A DNA stretch of 64,000 nucleotides from Edolisoma coerulescens (taxonomy: Eukaryota; Chordata; Aves; Passeriformes; Campephagidae), in the NCBI GenBank assembly GCA_013397115.1, contig VWZW01001281.1:558250-622249 (forward strand), read 5' to 3'. The notes under the pieces were generated by a model. It worked only from the letters and a program-made list of their open reading frames with translations. It made no database searches and had not been told where the DNA came from. A program made the translations under genes and the position numbers. Of this stretch, positions 11,501 to 25,530 are shown piece after piece; the stretch's first letter is position 1; each line of letters begins with the position of its first letter.

Positions 11501-13890
11501 CCTAACCCTTCCCCATACCTTTGCTCCTTCTACATCCTTAGGGTTTTTCTTTGTTCAACCATATAATATCTTTCTTTTTTCCAGCTGGGAGAGGTAGCAG
11601 TCTCTTCCCTAGGATTTCCATTTTTATATTCTTGGCTAAATTATTTCTCTAGTTAGGGCTTTATTAACAAGAAAATACCTAATGCAGTTGTAAGATGGAG
11701 AATAGGTTCTCTTTTGTTCCATATTTGTCTCTTACCTTTCTGCTCTGGCTTCTTGGGACAGTGTTAGTTAATTTTCAACTCTATATGGAGATGGTAGAGA
11801 TTCAGTGTTGCTGAATTCTTTTTCTCCTCTTTCATGTTCTATAACAGCTTGAGGGATGTTGTGTGTTTATGTTTAACTCCAAGAAATCTTCAAAGTGGAA
11901 AATGGGAAACTTGTTACCATCAGCAATTCTTGTTACAGCTGGACAAATGAAGATGATGTGGCATTGCAGATGGTTAAATCATCTGACTTTCAGGTAATAC
12001 ATGATGTAGAGTAAGCAAGAAAAAAGGCAAACATGGAATGGAGCTTGGAGGAAACAGCTCCTGCTTATACAAGAAGGTGATATTTAGAATACTTGCCTAT
12101 TGCCTTCTTGAGGCAGGATAGGTGGTGATAATAAAGCATAATAAAGTATAGTATAGTAATAATGTAATAGTAGGGCTACAAATCAGCAGACAAACAGAAA
12201 AATATTGTTTTCAAAGCAGTGACTCTCTGTTTTCTGAAACAATTTTAAATGAACCAAAGGTGAACTGTAGAAAGCTCCTCAGTTTCAGATGTGTCCTAAT
12301 AGCAGAAAGAAACTGGTTAATTTGAATGTTGATGCTACTTAGATGATTGTTGCAGGTTATAGTAAGTTGTCCCAAAGCCAGTTGGGAGACAAAGTGAGAG
12401 ATTTAGAATTGTCACTTTCAAATGTGTTACTATGAAATCCAAGTTTCACCATCTGCTGAACATGGGATCTGTATACAGATTAATTAGCCACATAGCTGTG
12501 CCCTAGTCCATCCAAAGATTCATCTAGAAAGCCGAAGATAATTGAATTTCTAGTGTCACCGATCACACTCAAGTGCATGATTTGCACCGCAAGTGTAATT
12601 GACCCCGTGGGTATCTATGTGAAATAAAATGCCCAGTGGATACTTGTATCTAAAAAGCATTGATTATACAGTAAGTAGTTTGAGTTACTGTATTGGGAAA
12701 TAATTCAGTCATTTTGAATTAACTAAGAAAATCTGTTCTTTAAAGAATGCTGAGGGAGGGGTGTGGAAGAAGCTGCTGTCAAGACCCCAGAATACAAAGT
12801 GTCAGCTGAAAGTAGAAAACCACTACAACTGAATAGCCCCAGCAAGTAGTGGCATTGGCTTCTCTTGTAATGGAAGCTTCAGCTTTCAGATAAGTCTTCC
12901 TCTTGCAAGAGTACCTGGAGACGATTCAGAACTTTACAAGCCTTTGCTTGGAAAAAGGCATCGGCCTTTTGTGTCTGAAGACAAAGCTGGGGGATGCACG
13001 ATGGAGATGCCCGAATGCTGCAGGTGCTCACTGCACCTTTGGCTTTCCCTCCCTCTGTCCCTGTCTGAGGCTGCCTGGGAGCCTCAGCAGAACGGCTTCT
13101 GCTGCAATTCAACTTCTCTTGACATCAGCAGTTGGAGCTGGTACCAAATTTAACTCTGGACCGCTTTCTGATGCTCCTTGTCCCACCCCACACCCTCTGC
13201 TGACACTTTTAGCAATATTTTGGGATTTCTTTTTTTCAATTCCTAATGTTCTAGAGTTAAAGGAGCCGATGCTGGTGAGCTTCTGAGATGGTGATTTAAA
13301 CTATGGCAGACCACAGTATGATTATGTAGTAGCAGGCTAATGGATGCCCTGAAATGTTTGGAGCTGCTTAGGACCTACTCCAGCACCATTTGACAAATAC
13401 TGTCTGAAACACTCCTGGCATGCATTAAAAGGAAGAGCTTCCTTAGGAAACCCCATGGAGTCATAGAGGTGGTAGTGCTTTCTTTCTGCTGTTGATGCTT
13501 GATTACAGCTCACAGCATAATGTTCACAGGCAGATGGCATCTTAATTTGATCACACACAATCCATGTCTTCCAGTTCCTGAATAGAAATTCAGTAAAGAG
13601 GGGGAAAAAAGCCCACTGAGGTGATTTGCAAGTAAACTTGAACCTGAAATGGTCACATTAAGGGCTATGCTTAAGCAGTTTATAGGGGAGCTCACTGATC
13701 ATTTAGACAAAAGTCAGGCAAACTGGGCACCTACCATTATGTGCTGAGCTATAGAGATGCCGAATCTTGCCAAAAACTGGGAGGAAAGTTTTTTAAATTA
13801 CATTGAACTTGCCCTAACTCCAGTTGACCTAGTTGCTGCTTACGCAAATAAAAATATTTCATAGCATCCAATGATGTCACACAGTAATGC
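8539..13890. other. Non-coding stretch
   Basis: No frame gives a protein I can recognise and no mobile element is evident. The sequence is AT-rich with scattered homopolymer runs. A T run at 9931-9943 ends in the window's single undetermined base, N at 9944. A slightly GC-richer patch at about 12900-13110 is open in several frames, which I attribute to composition. Confidence 0.5.
9931..9944. repeat. T homopolymer with an ambiguous base
   Basis: Thirteen T residues are followed by N at 9944 and then T. This looks like a base left unresolved at a homopolymer during assembly. Confidence 0.8.
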
Positions 13891-13914
13891 TTTTTTTTTT
13901 TTTTTTTTTTTTTT
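13891..13914. repeat. T24 homopolymer
   Basis: Twenty-four consecutive T residues. No SINE or LINE body adjoins it that would make it the tail of a minus-strand retroelement. Confidence 0.9.
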
Positions 13915-16900
13915 AAGGTTCAGGGAAATAAGCAGAAGAAAATTCCTGTAAGCTTCCTACACACAATATGTATATGATGAGATGCATGTTGATTGATGCA
14001 GTTCAGGAAACCGTCTGTTCCCTGTCACAAACTCCATCTTGGCATTTCTTACAAGTTTAATTGTATCAATAATAGCACACTCCAACAGCAAATGTTTGCT
14101 GGCTTTTGTAACTGGAATTTTGGAATCCTCTAGGAAATTTAAGCATTTTTCATATTTCTTCTGAAACCCATTTACTACTTCCTCTTACAAAGATAAGCTT
14201 GCTGCTCCTCTGCATTTAACTAAGCATTGCTTTGTTTACTTGGAGATGGAAATTTAATTTTGAAAGATCAGGTCATTGTTGGCCATGCTTGACTGACATA
14301 ATTACCAAGTTCTAAACAAGACCCCTCTATTAGGGCTTTTTATTAACCTGTCCCCTTCCCTTTGTGACTTGGAATATGAAGTCTTTTTACTGAGCTTTGT
14401 ATTTTCTGTCAGTGTGTGCATTTGGCACGTGTATTTGTTTTCATTTACAGTTAATTTAGGCTTACTGACACACCTGACATTTTTGAAGATGAAACTGATA
14501 AAAAAAAGGGGGGGAAAAAAACCCACATCAAAAAAAATTACCAAACTCGATGCTGGTATATGCTACCACCCAAGTGCCAAAATACCATTTTAAGGGCTGC
14601 CACTGACGTCCCACTTGTTTACTGGAGCACTAAACAAATAAGGCTGAAGGGAATAGTGATTGTTGAAGACTACTGTGCATCTGGATAGCACTCGCCCTAT
14701 CTCAAGATAGCTTCCGTTGTATTAAGAGCTTGTATCTCACCCTGATTAGCAACAGGAAATAATTAAAATATAATCAGGCTCTCTTCATTAGAAATGTTCT
14801 TGAATAGTTTGAAAACTGTCAAATAACTGTCTTCAAAACTGAATGTTCCTATAAATAAAGTAAAAGAATGATGTTGTGTCTCAGAACTTTTTTCATGCAT
14901 GTTTGACTCTAACACCAGGATAAGCACACACTGGTTTTGTGAATGCAGAAGACTGAAGCATTTTGGAAATTTATATCCAAATAAATTTATCAGGCTAGCA
15001 GGGCCAGCTCTTCCATAAGGCTGAAATTCCAGAAAGTCACCATTTGAAGTCAGCTGATGAAGGGATAAAGATGGAGTTCAACCAAAGTGTAAAATGTATT
15101 TAACTCTGAGCCACTGGTACATTAATAGAAGTGAGCTGCTTGTCCTGCTGTTTGGGTCTCCCCTGCCTTGGGCGAGTGTCCAAACTGAAATCTTTTGTTT
15201 AGACAAAAATTATCAAAGGTACCTTTTTGTGTGTTTCCCTCTATGGATTGCTTTGCTGTTATTGAAATGCTTCTTGTTCACAAAATATGTTCAGTGAACA
15301 CATGGGGCTGCCTATAATAGGTTTTATGTATCTTCAATTAAAACAATAAATGTCAGGACAAAGTGATTGTGCTTCCCCTTAGGCCTGTACAGGCGGTTCC
15401 AAAGAAAGCTGGTGGTTACTGCCAGGCAGGTGGTCAGTGCTGCTGCCCTCATTAGGTCTGTGATTACCTGGTGTAATTATTGAGCAGCTTAACATTTGTG
15501 CAGTCAGCTGGAAGATACAGAGGAATATAAAATGATGTGACCCTCACGATGCAATGCTGCTGTGCCCCTTCAAGTGAATTTTCTCTTTTGAAATGTAGCT
15601 TTTTCCTGCTTCTTCCTATTTGAGAGAGCACTGTGTGTACAGTGAAGTTGCTTAGACGAAACTGAAACAATTCTTTGTTTCCCAAATTGCAAACCTTGGA
15701 AAAAACATAGTTGAAATTCTAATTTAAGCTGATATTGAAATTTTTCAAGACAACCTAGGCTTCCTTTGAGCCTTTGTGAAATCTGAAGGGGCATGGTTTT
15801 ATCGTGAAGTGAAACCTAGTTGCATTTTGCGGTCTTCTGCAAATTCTGTGTATCAGATTACCAGGAAAAAAATGTCCTGTAACAAGTAAGTTTTAGGTTT
15901 ATTTCTGTGCTGTATCAAGTTTGTGCTCTTCATCAGTATCCCACATCACTCATGTCTTTGCCCTTAATAACTGTGTGTCAGAAGTTTATTCAGCTATAAT
16001 ATTTCCTAATAATTAATGGATTTTTTTCTGAGATTTTTCATGGGTTTTTTCCTGGTAAATGAAAGTTACAGTTTAGCCAGAGAATAGATCTCCCTTTAAT
16101 TATGTATTTGTTGATAATGCCACTTCTCCCCATTTGTGTGAGTGCCCCTTGGGATGCAAGAGTGACCTGAGGAAAGAAAATCCTTTTACATCAGGATGAG
16201 ACACCTTCAGCAGCTGCAAATGGTACCGTGAGGGACTCTTTGTGGCTCCGTGTGGTGGGTCTGTCACAGGTACAGAAGCTGTGAGACAGCGCCGTGTCTG
16301 TCGGAAGCTGATGGCTTAGCGGGTGATTTCGGTTAGTGTGTCACCAGTGTGAGCCATGCTGGATGTGCCCTGTGCACCCCACATATCCCTGCTGAACGCC
16401 AGGATGAGCTGTCAGCCCTGGCAGGCTGCTCCTGTGCCTTTGAAGCTAGACCATATGGAGTGTGAGTGCAATTAAAGCACTACTGCTTTTGCAGTTGCTT
16501 GCAGTTCCAAGTGACTAAAGATGCCCTGAGTGCTTAAGGAATTGCTTAAAATATAATGATGATCATCTTAGTGAACACAGGAGAAACTGGTGGGATGCTT
16601 TTCTCAGATAGAATTATATATGGTGCCAGAATAGCCTCCGGAGACTGAACCGATGGTGTGAATTTACAAATGAGGAGAAGGTTCTCTGAAAAAAAAGTGT
16701 CCTACTTTAGCTTCAACTGTACACTTGCTCCATGCTGGAAGTCTGGGATTTTTTTGTCACCCATAGTCGCTACAAGAGACTTGGCAGTTCCTGTATTGTA
16801 TTGGAAGGGCTGAGATAGACAGAGTGCTCCATGAGGGGCTTCACAGAGAGTGGAACTAGCCTTTTCCCTTGGCCTGCCGACCAGGGCACCCAGATGTTTT

Positions 16901-19900
16901 CCTGCAGAGGCCAACACTTGCTCTGTGCTTTCCCAGTTCCTACATTTTTTAATGTATGGTTCAACTTGAGCTTCTGTAACTGAGGAATTTAATCCTGCTG
17001 TACAGTTGGTTTTATACACATGTGTGCTGTGCAGAATAGTTTTGATGGGTAGCAGTCACTGAACTTCAACATTGATAAAAATGTTGACTCTCTTATAAAG
17101 GGAAAATTTTCTTTGTGTGTTTGGTCACACTGTGGGTTTGTGGTTTACTTGTCACACTGCAGGGGCATGGTTCATTCTTCGCTGCCATGGTAATGAATCA
17201 AAAGTTATCAGCAAACCAGCAGTTGTGGTAGGTGTAGCTGCACTACAAGCTTGGTCTCTTACAGTGCCTTTAATATTACTTAAATGTCTCCAGAGACCTG
17301 CTCCAGCTAAAATATTGTATTTCAAAACAATAAAAATAAATAATTATTTGTGGATAGAAAAAGGAGCAGTGATGTCATTTATTGCCCCTATTTCTTCACA
17401 ATTCTGTTGCAAGGACAGAATCACTTTAGCATGTGATCACATAGCCTGGCTTATTGTAACATGTGGCTTCATAACAGGGATAGCTTCTAGTAAATATATA
17501 TATTGAAGAGTGTAACTCATCTTTTACCTTTGTCACACATCTCGGGTAATTCATTTGTAACTTAAGACGTTTTACACAACTTTTCCCAGTGTTCAAGAAA
17601 CTGTCTCTTTTAGGCGTATTAAACTCCTTGTACAATAAAAGCATCTTTCACAGTACTATCCCTGAATCTGCCTCATTATTGTGTTCAGATCTGGAAGCCT
17701 GATAAAGTGAATTCTGCTGTCCTGCACATGTCGTTCCCTATTGGCAGAACTTGGATATAATCTGGTTTAGGTTAAGTCACAGATGGATTTTGCTCTCAGA
17801 GTCACTGGAACACCCAGATTCAGGGTTTACAGAAAAGGAAGTCCAAGGGTTATGAGTGGAAAAGGACATGGCTCACTGTTTCTCAGAATAAAGAGTGATG
17901 TATCCTCTTTGTGTGTGCAAACTCTAGTAAAAAAACCCCCAAAAAAACAAATAGCAATGTGGTGTATATGCACCCCAACTCCTAGGAAACAACCCCTGAA
18001 AGCAGCGTGATGGAGTTGGGGAACAAATTGTATATTATTGGGTTTCATAATTATGTCAAGGGGGAGGAATGGTCCACTACAAAGCTGTAGAATTTTAAAT
18101 GGTGTTTTTTATTCTTTTCTTAACTGTTGATCCATTCTGCAGTTCCTGAAAACACGAGTTTTGACCAGCAAGGAAAGGGTAAGAGGTGCAGTTTGCTACT
18201 TTGGGGGGGCAGCTCAGTCTGAGGAGACGCATTCATCCCATTTGTAATGCTAGCAGTGGAAGATGGTGATTCCCAGACTTTACTAAGGCTGCCTGAAAGT
18301 GACAGTGCAAACAAGCTTGTGAATGATGTGATGAACAGGGAAAGAGGGACAAGGATTAGTTTTAGATTGCTAGTTAAACATCCAAGCAGACTTCTGTTGG
18401 AAACTCACTTAGGTAACATTTATGGACCTGGGGACAAATGCTTTCTGAACTGACAGCAGCAAATGAAAGCATGGCTGCTGAATTGCCCAAGCTGTAAAAG
18501 AAATCAGAGAGAACATGGGCTACTTGTTGCTTTGGGTGTAACAGATCTTGCACTATGTACCTCTCCAGCCTTACAAAGTGCTTACTGTGACTTTGAATTT
18601 TTTTGTGTAGTTCCAGATATTTTATCTGTAGAAATCCTAAGTAAGTAGTAGCTGTGCTTCCTAGAGATCTGAAATGCTTTCATCTCTCTGGTTTAGATGA
18701 TGGGTAGATCAAAAGCCTAGAGGGTGAACCGTTTCCCTGTTGTTAAATGCTTGAGCTCTGAGGCACTGGTGTCTGGGGGATGTGAGTATGTGAAAAATGT
18801 CCCAGTAAATCTGCTGGGACATATGGAGTGCTTAAGAACTTAGAAGTTAAGACTAGAAGGATATCTCAGACTGTGAAAGAAAGCTTCCCTACTGTTACTT
18901 CTAGCTGCTCTTGTGTTCACTTCACTGACTGGCATTGCTTCATCTGTAAAGCTGTTGTTTTGTGGAAGGCTGTTTAAACATGTGATGGCTCTGCTGGCTG
19001 GGGACATCCTGATTTCCAGCTTACAGGTGTATTTGGTAAATCCATGCTATTTGCTCTTAAAATGAATTTTCTTCAGTTTGAATTCTGCCTTCCTGGTGTT
19101 ACGGCCTCTGTAGCCAGCAGCTGTATTTCTCCTTTGCCCTTCACGGAGCTGGGTTAAGGAAGTTCAGCTCTGTTGGCAACGCCAGACTATTGCATGTAAC
19201 CCCCTAAAAGACAAATAGTTCCTGAGCCTTTGGCTGGCCTGCTTCATTGTGAGCACTTGTAACTTTGGTTTTCAAATCTCTTACCAGATACCCCATCAAA
19301 TCTCACACATAGCATCCATGCTTTAGTTAGTGTTATTTATTAAAATGCAGAAAAGGGTGGGGGTTTTTCCCTATCCAGACACATAGGAAACAGTATGAGG
19401 TTTTTTTAGCTGCATGTGGTTCCTTTGCCACATGTGGTGGCATTGTAAGCGTTCCCAGTGGCTGACAGAGTAATTAACCTGGCTTTAATTATTTGAAATG
19501 TTATATCTGGAGGAGGAGGATACATAATATGAACAGTGAGGCATTAGGATGAAATTAATTCCATCAGAGTGGCCAGGAAGTCCTGCAGAGCGGAGTTGTA
19601 GTGCACTTGAAATCCTACCAATTAGTGCTGTGAGTTCTCTGGGCCTTGCTCGTGTCGCTGGCTGGTAATCTGCTGGTTCAGTAGAGCACCTTAAGTCAGG
19701 CATAGCTGGAACTGTAATTGCCTGTTTGCCCCCACCCAACATTCTTCTGTGGCCTGCAGGGCACCTGCTGCCAGGGGCTTACTCAATGATTTGTGCTGCT
19801 TTTAAAGCCTGGATGGTTTTGTATTTGGAGTAGATCGTGTTTCTATACAGATACTTTGTTCACCAGCAAGGGGGACGGGAAGCTGGTGGTTCTAACAGCA

Positions 19901-22900
19901 ATGGTGTCTTTGGAGGAGACTCTACTTCAAGAGCATGCAGCAGGATCTGAAACCTTGTTCAACTCACTTAGAAGGCCCTGCTGTTAACAGTGCACAGGGG
20001 GTCTAAATGACCCACCCCACCCCCAGCGTTTTTCACAGTAGAGGTACATCCAGTGAAGATCCAGGGGTTAGCCCCTGCTTCCAGGGACTGTGGGGTTCCT
20101 GTGGCTCCCCCTAGTAGGGGCAGGAGAGGAGCCACAAGGAACACTCTGAATGGGAAGGTTTCTTCTGGTGGGGATCTGTTATTTTGTACAAATAATGAGG
20201 TGTTTACTATACAGGCAAGAGAACCACCCTCATTAAGCTACTTGATGGGCAGAAAGCAAAGCTTTTGTCCCTGCTCCAGTTAATTTTTCAAAACAGAAAA
20301 TCTTCAGTAGGGGATGTTCAGACCAGAGTAGAACAGAGCAGCCGTTATTAATCCTGATGTTTAGCAACCCCATACAATGGAGTTGTATGGAAAATGAAAA
20401 TTTGGGATAGGCTTTTTTGAGTCCATAGTAAGTATTCTCATATTACTTATTAATTCTCCTGAGGTTTTGTGTGTTCTTACAAAATAGCAATAGGTGCCAA
20501 ATTTATTGAAGTAATGATAAAATATTCTCAACTTTTAACTTCTTCAACATCAATAACTCTTTCTGAACCAGGTAGAGTCATGGTAATTCTGTCTGATTTT
20601 GCTGTGTGAGTTTAATGCTTTGTGGCAGCTTTGATGTCTGCTAAGCCTCTATTGTTCTGCAACTCAGAGGATTTAAGTGCTGGGCAAGTTATTAGGTGTC
20701 TTGAGTGTGTTTCACCAAATGTACAGACTGTCTTAGGATCTTCCAACACAGAAAACAGTGTAAAGCCTAGGTGCTATTTCTTATTATTACTGCAAAGTAT
20801 TAGGTGTCGGGGTGTGGTCCAGCCAAACAATGGGAATGTTTTAAAACAAGTCCTCCTGTAAAGGGGCAAGAAATAAATGGCCCTTCCCCAGTAGCTCAGC
20901 TGCTTAGATGAGGATGGAACTTGAAATGTTCTATCCCTTCCTGTTGGCTGGCTATCTCACACGTCTGAAATAATGAGTCAACATGTGACTAATGAGCTGC
21001 AAGCCCCGAGCAGAGGGCCAGCGAAGCACTGGGCAGTGCTCAGGCTGCCAGGCACTGAAGCACAGCACAAGTTGGATAAACAGCTCCTGTCTCGTAGGAT
21101 TTGCAGCCTGAGCGCTCTCGCTGCTGGTGTAGCTGAAATCTCAGGGTTTGTGGGTTTCTTCTCTTTCTGAAACTAAACTTCACAAATCAATGTTGCCATG
21201 GAGAAGCGCCACCTCATCGTCAAGGGCAGACGATGAACTAATTAATTGCAGAAATCTGACTGCAATAGTGATAATACCCCTGGGACATAAAACAGTTACC
21301 ATTAAATTCAAATAGCCATTTTCAGGGAAGCAGTATTTCCTTCAACATAATGTAGTGCTGGCTAATCAACTATGATATGAAAATTTAGGCACTGATGGAT
21401 GTGTAGCCAAGAATGTGGATGCTCAGCTAGTTAAGAGTGAATAGATAGATCTGATTTCTGCCTTCATTTCTACAGATGTGGGTATAGGAAAATGAAGAAA
21501 AGGTTATTTTATGCATGTTTGGAGCACAAACTGAAGATATGGGGTTTTTTTCCTTTCTTTGACATTTTATTATTGGTAAAAACATGATACTCTGATGCAA
21601 GGGTCTTTCTGATTGCTGTGGGATTTCTACATAACTGTCCTGCCTCTCTTTTTTTCTTTCTTACCCATTTTGGTTTTGTCTAGGAAAGTCCTAAGCCTTG
21701 TCTCTGCTGTCCTAAGCTGCTTGCTGAAGAGCACTATTAAGGAGCAGAATGTAACAGGTTTAAATAGAAGTGTTATTTTAAATCTTGCCGGCATGAAGAC
21801 ATTGATCAGTCTCATATCAAGGTCACATTAAGAATGTCGAACAACTGAAGAGGTAAAAGATCAAGTTGCTTGCAATTTGAAAAGGAGTTTTTAGGTGTTA
21901 AGGAAAGCAGGTTAGCCATGGGAGGGAGCCTGCCTTTGCAATGGCTGTGGGAAGAGGAAAATAAAAGATGCCACAAAGAGCACGTGGGCTGGTGTGTCAG
22001 ATGGAAGCTGGGATGCCCTTTCAGAGGAGTCTGCAGCTCAGCACATGCAGGCTCCTCAGTCACTGCAGAAAAGGGCAGAGAGCATTTCTTTACCTAATGT
22101 TCAGAAATGCCTCTGAAGCGAAGACTGAGGCTTTTTTAGAAGAATGCAAGGATGCATCCTTTCTGGATATAAATCTAAAGTGGCACATATCATGCTTGTC
22201 CTGGTCTGCTTGTATCCCTTGCATGTCTCCTCCTGCACCTCAGTAAGCAATGTCAATCTGTAATTACAGTGGCAGAATCTTGAAAACCAGCATCTGGACC
22301 TTTTACTGAATAATGAAGTTTCAACTAATCAAAAGGTCCACAAGAAATCCTTCACAGGTGCCGTGGCATGTTGAGTAGGATGCTTGTAAGGCTCTTTAAC
22401 ATTCTGGGTAAATTGAGAATTTTCCCAGAGTGTCAGAAGATGCATTTCTGCAGCTGCTTTAGTGTTTGAGCTTCACTTTCGGCTCTGAAGGCGGATTTGT
22501 CAATGCCTAATGAGGTCTGTCTGAGCTCCAGCTGCGTGTGCCATTGCAAACAGTGCTGGCCTGTCCCAGTTCTCTGGTGGCTCTAAGTAGGAAAGCAGTG
22601 TACTAATGAGGGGGCTTGGCTGTGTTTCCTGCCCCCCTTCTGCAATTAGGGGCTGCCTGGCTGGGCAAGGAGGGGAGCTGGGTGCTGTGGGTTGGTGTTG
22701 GCTAAAGGCATGTGGAGAAGGGTGACCTTGGAATGCAGGGAGGACATTGTCCTCCTGACCAGCATCTCTGAGCCTTGATCAGACTATTGATTGTGGGGGA
22801 GCATGCTCAGCAGGGAGGGCAGGGCTGCTGTGTGGACACTGCGAGGCTGCAGCTGTGAGCTCGGGAGGTAATGCATGAGGACTGGCTGACATCAGGTGGC

Positions 22901-24672
22901 AAACCTGTTCTGTTCTGCATGTATCTGCAGCAGGAGGAGCTGGCTGTTGTTGCAGTGAAGCCACTGGGCTGGATTAACCAATGGTTTGAACTGGTGAGGC
23001 AAATGGTGCTTTCTCAGGACCGACTGTCACACCAGTGCTTGAAGAACTAGTCCATTTGTAGTGAAGAAAGGCTACGAGAGCATGTAACGAGAGCAGGCAT
23101 TTGCAGAGCAGCAGCCCTCCCTATTGGAGATCATCTTACTTCTAAAAAAATGCTTTTACATTAAAAAAAAAGAACAGCAGATGTCTCTTATAGTTGTCTG
23201 CTCATTTGGCCCAGTTATTGCAGTAGGGCTGAATGGAAGTGCATTTGCACAGGATTGCTGTTCCTTACCCTCTGTAGCAATGAGCTCATATATTAATGTA
23301 TCCCTTCCTGGAATAACTCTGAGAAGGGCAGTGCCTGTAAATGAATGGAAAAACTAGTAGTCATTGAAACACTCTGAGGGTATTCTGGTCACAAGACAAC
23401 ATTTGAATGCAGATGAGTAAATAACAGAACAAGAAATTTATGAGAGGTTGCTGCTTGTGGTTAAGGAACAGGGAAAAGTCAAATTAGCATAGAAATGGAT
23501 ACGCATAGATTAGAGGAATGAGGAAACTAAAGTTGCACCTGTACTAAACTGAATTGGAAGGATAGATGGTTTCTATTGACTGTGAAATAAATAAATAGGA
23601 GTTCCAGCCAAGGTCATTTTGGAAAGCACTTACCTAGAGACTAATACAGCTTTTGTGCTGCCAGAACAGCTCTGTTGGATTCAAAGCTGGGAATTAGATG
23701 CCCTAGGTGAGCTCCTTATAGAGAACAGCGATAGCAGTGCTGAATTCAAAAGTCGTACAGTGCCACATGATAAAACAGTAACAAAGGCAGGTAACAATCA
23801 CTTCTGTTGTCTTGCCTGATAAGACTGAGGGGTTTGCATCACACTGACTACCAGAGGCTAAAACAAGTTCATCACTGTCTTGCTGCACACCAGAGTGACC
23901 TCCTGGACACCTACCCTCTCCTATCCTGTGTCACACCATGCCTCAAAGCAGTTCAAGCAGCTAGCAGGCTCATAAAAATCTTCCTCAGGAACTGGAAGTC
24001 CTCCAGAATGTTTGTATCTGGCCTTCCATCATATATGTTTTCCAAAGACTGTTCTCTGCACAGAGTACATTTGTACCAGCAGGCAAGAAAAGCTGAAGAG
24101 AGTCGTGGGCTACTTTGTATTAGAAAGAAATTCTTTAGAGGAACAGGTGAAGTCATAAAGATGTTAAGGTACAGATGTGGTGGAAGTTTTTTTCCCTGTT
24201 AACAGGTGATTTCTTTTGGTTCTTGACATAATTTTCATTGTCAAGTATCATCTTTAATTCAGCTATAATCGACCTCTCCTCACCCCTTTTCATGAGAAGC
24301 AAAAACAGCTTTTTCAATAGAGAAGATAAAGGCACTCAGGTGGAGTGTGAATAAGCTTGACTCTGAACCACTGGGGTATTTGTCTCTGTGATCAAGTGAT
24401 GGCCTCTCAGTTCTGATGCTCACCTATGGGAATATCTGTCCTGTTTAAAAATTCTGCGTATTTCTGACACGATACCCCATTTCATTTGACTGTGTGATGC
24501 AGAAGTTGCTATTTTTTCATTTTAAAAATGCTGGAGTTTCTTCTAATTTAGAATTTCTGGCCCATAAAGTGCAATTGTGATCTACTCCATGGGAATACTC
24601 AGGATGTAGGTGTATTCTCCAGTCTTTTTATTTCATGTAAATTGCTTAGGCCAAAGGAACCATGCAGTAAGT
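13915..24672. other. Non-coding stretch
   Basis: No supported exon or mobile element. The longest open frame (17117-17506, plus) has no motif or splice context. Modestly GC-richer patches occur near 16200-16450 and 22480-22960, without dense CpG. A short C-rich tract (CACCCCACCCC) sits near 20010. A/C and A/G homopolymer-like runs occur near 14500 and 17930. Confidence 0.5.
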
Positions 24673-24779
24673 GTTGCTGAGCAAGAACAACTTTGCCCAT
24701 GGAGCTTTCTGGTTGCTCAGTTTACTTGCCTTGCTGCACCTTCAGCAAAAACCAACCTCTGAGACATGTTTTTACAAAG
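24673..24779 (+). repeat. Dispersed 107-bp repeat, copy A
   Basis: This block aligns without gaps to 41877-41983, about 17.2 kb away in the same orientation, with roughly 15 differences (about 86% identity). Shared exact segments include CTTTGCCCATGGAGCTTTCT, GCTGCACCTTCAGCAAA and GTTTTTACAAAG. Similarity falls off sharply on both sides. I do not recognise the family. It contains no TG...CA ends, no tail and no coding pattern, so it may be a fragment of an older interspersed repeat. Confidence 0.75.
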
Positions 24780-25229
24780 CAGGTTCATCTCTCCCTGTAC
24801 TAAGCAGCTCAGCAAGATTTGTTCATCCTCCTGTTTTACCTCCTCCCCACCACTACCTCTCCATTTTGTGACTTGCCACAATACAGAACAGTAGCTTAAA
24901 CTCAACTGTGTAGTGACTGAGTTTTGAAAGAGGCTGTACCAGTCTCCCAGCTGCTTCCTTGCACTGGGCATCAAATCCAACATTCATCTTGTCTGCTTGT
25001 CAGGAAACTGACAGCTGAGTCCACTCCAATCTAATCATGGGTAGTTTTGGGAGGTGTTATTTTTCTGGCTGGATCAAAGGTTTGCACTGCAGCCACCTGA
25101 CTGTTCAATCCAGTTGATGGGAAACAGTGCAAGTATTTAGGCAGCAAGAGGCACATTTGGGGAGCCAGACCACCCCTTTGGCAGTAGCCTCTTGTTTGGA
25201 AGGATTAGGCATGTTCAGTCTGAAATTTC

Positions 25230-25530
25230 TAACCACTAAAATTTAACACCTTATATTCACCTAAAACTGAAAAGATATAATTAGTAAAATTATTTCAGTA
25301 GTTTAAATCCAGACACTTTATTGCTGCTTCTTGATAAAGACCAGACACAAATTAATTAACCTGATTGGAATTACTGGCCCTCAAAATCTTTCTTCCAGGG
25401 AGACCAGTAATTACTGAAAGAAAGAGATGGAGGAGGGTCTTGAGCAAGTTAATCTGTCTAAACTTTCAGGAGTTAATTTAGCTCTGCTAGAAATTGAAAA
25501 TACTCCATACTCCAGTAATTATTTAGAGGG
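25230..25530. promoter_or_regulatory. Candidate enhancer: cluster of TAATTA homeodomain cores
   Basis: Four TAATTA cores lie within 244 bases (25278, 25353, 25408, 25516). The last two sit in an identical 10-base context, CCAGTAATTA. TAATTA is the classic core for many homeodomain factors. Part of the count is expected from AT-rich composition, but the repeated 10-mer is less easily so explained. Function is inferred only from site clustering. Confidence 0.25.

Noticed and set aside
17117..17506. 129-codon plus-strand frame
   Set aside because: No motif beyond random hydrophobic runs; AT-rich 3' half and no flanking splice sites that make sense.
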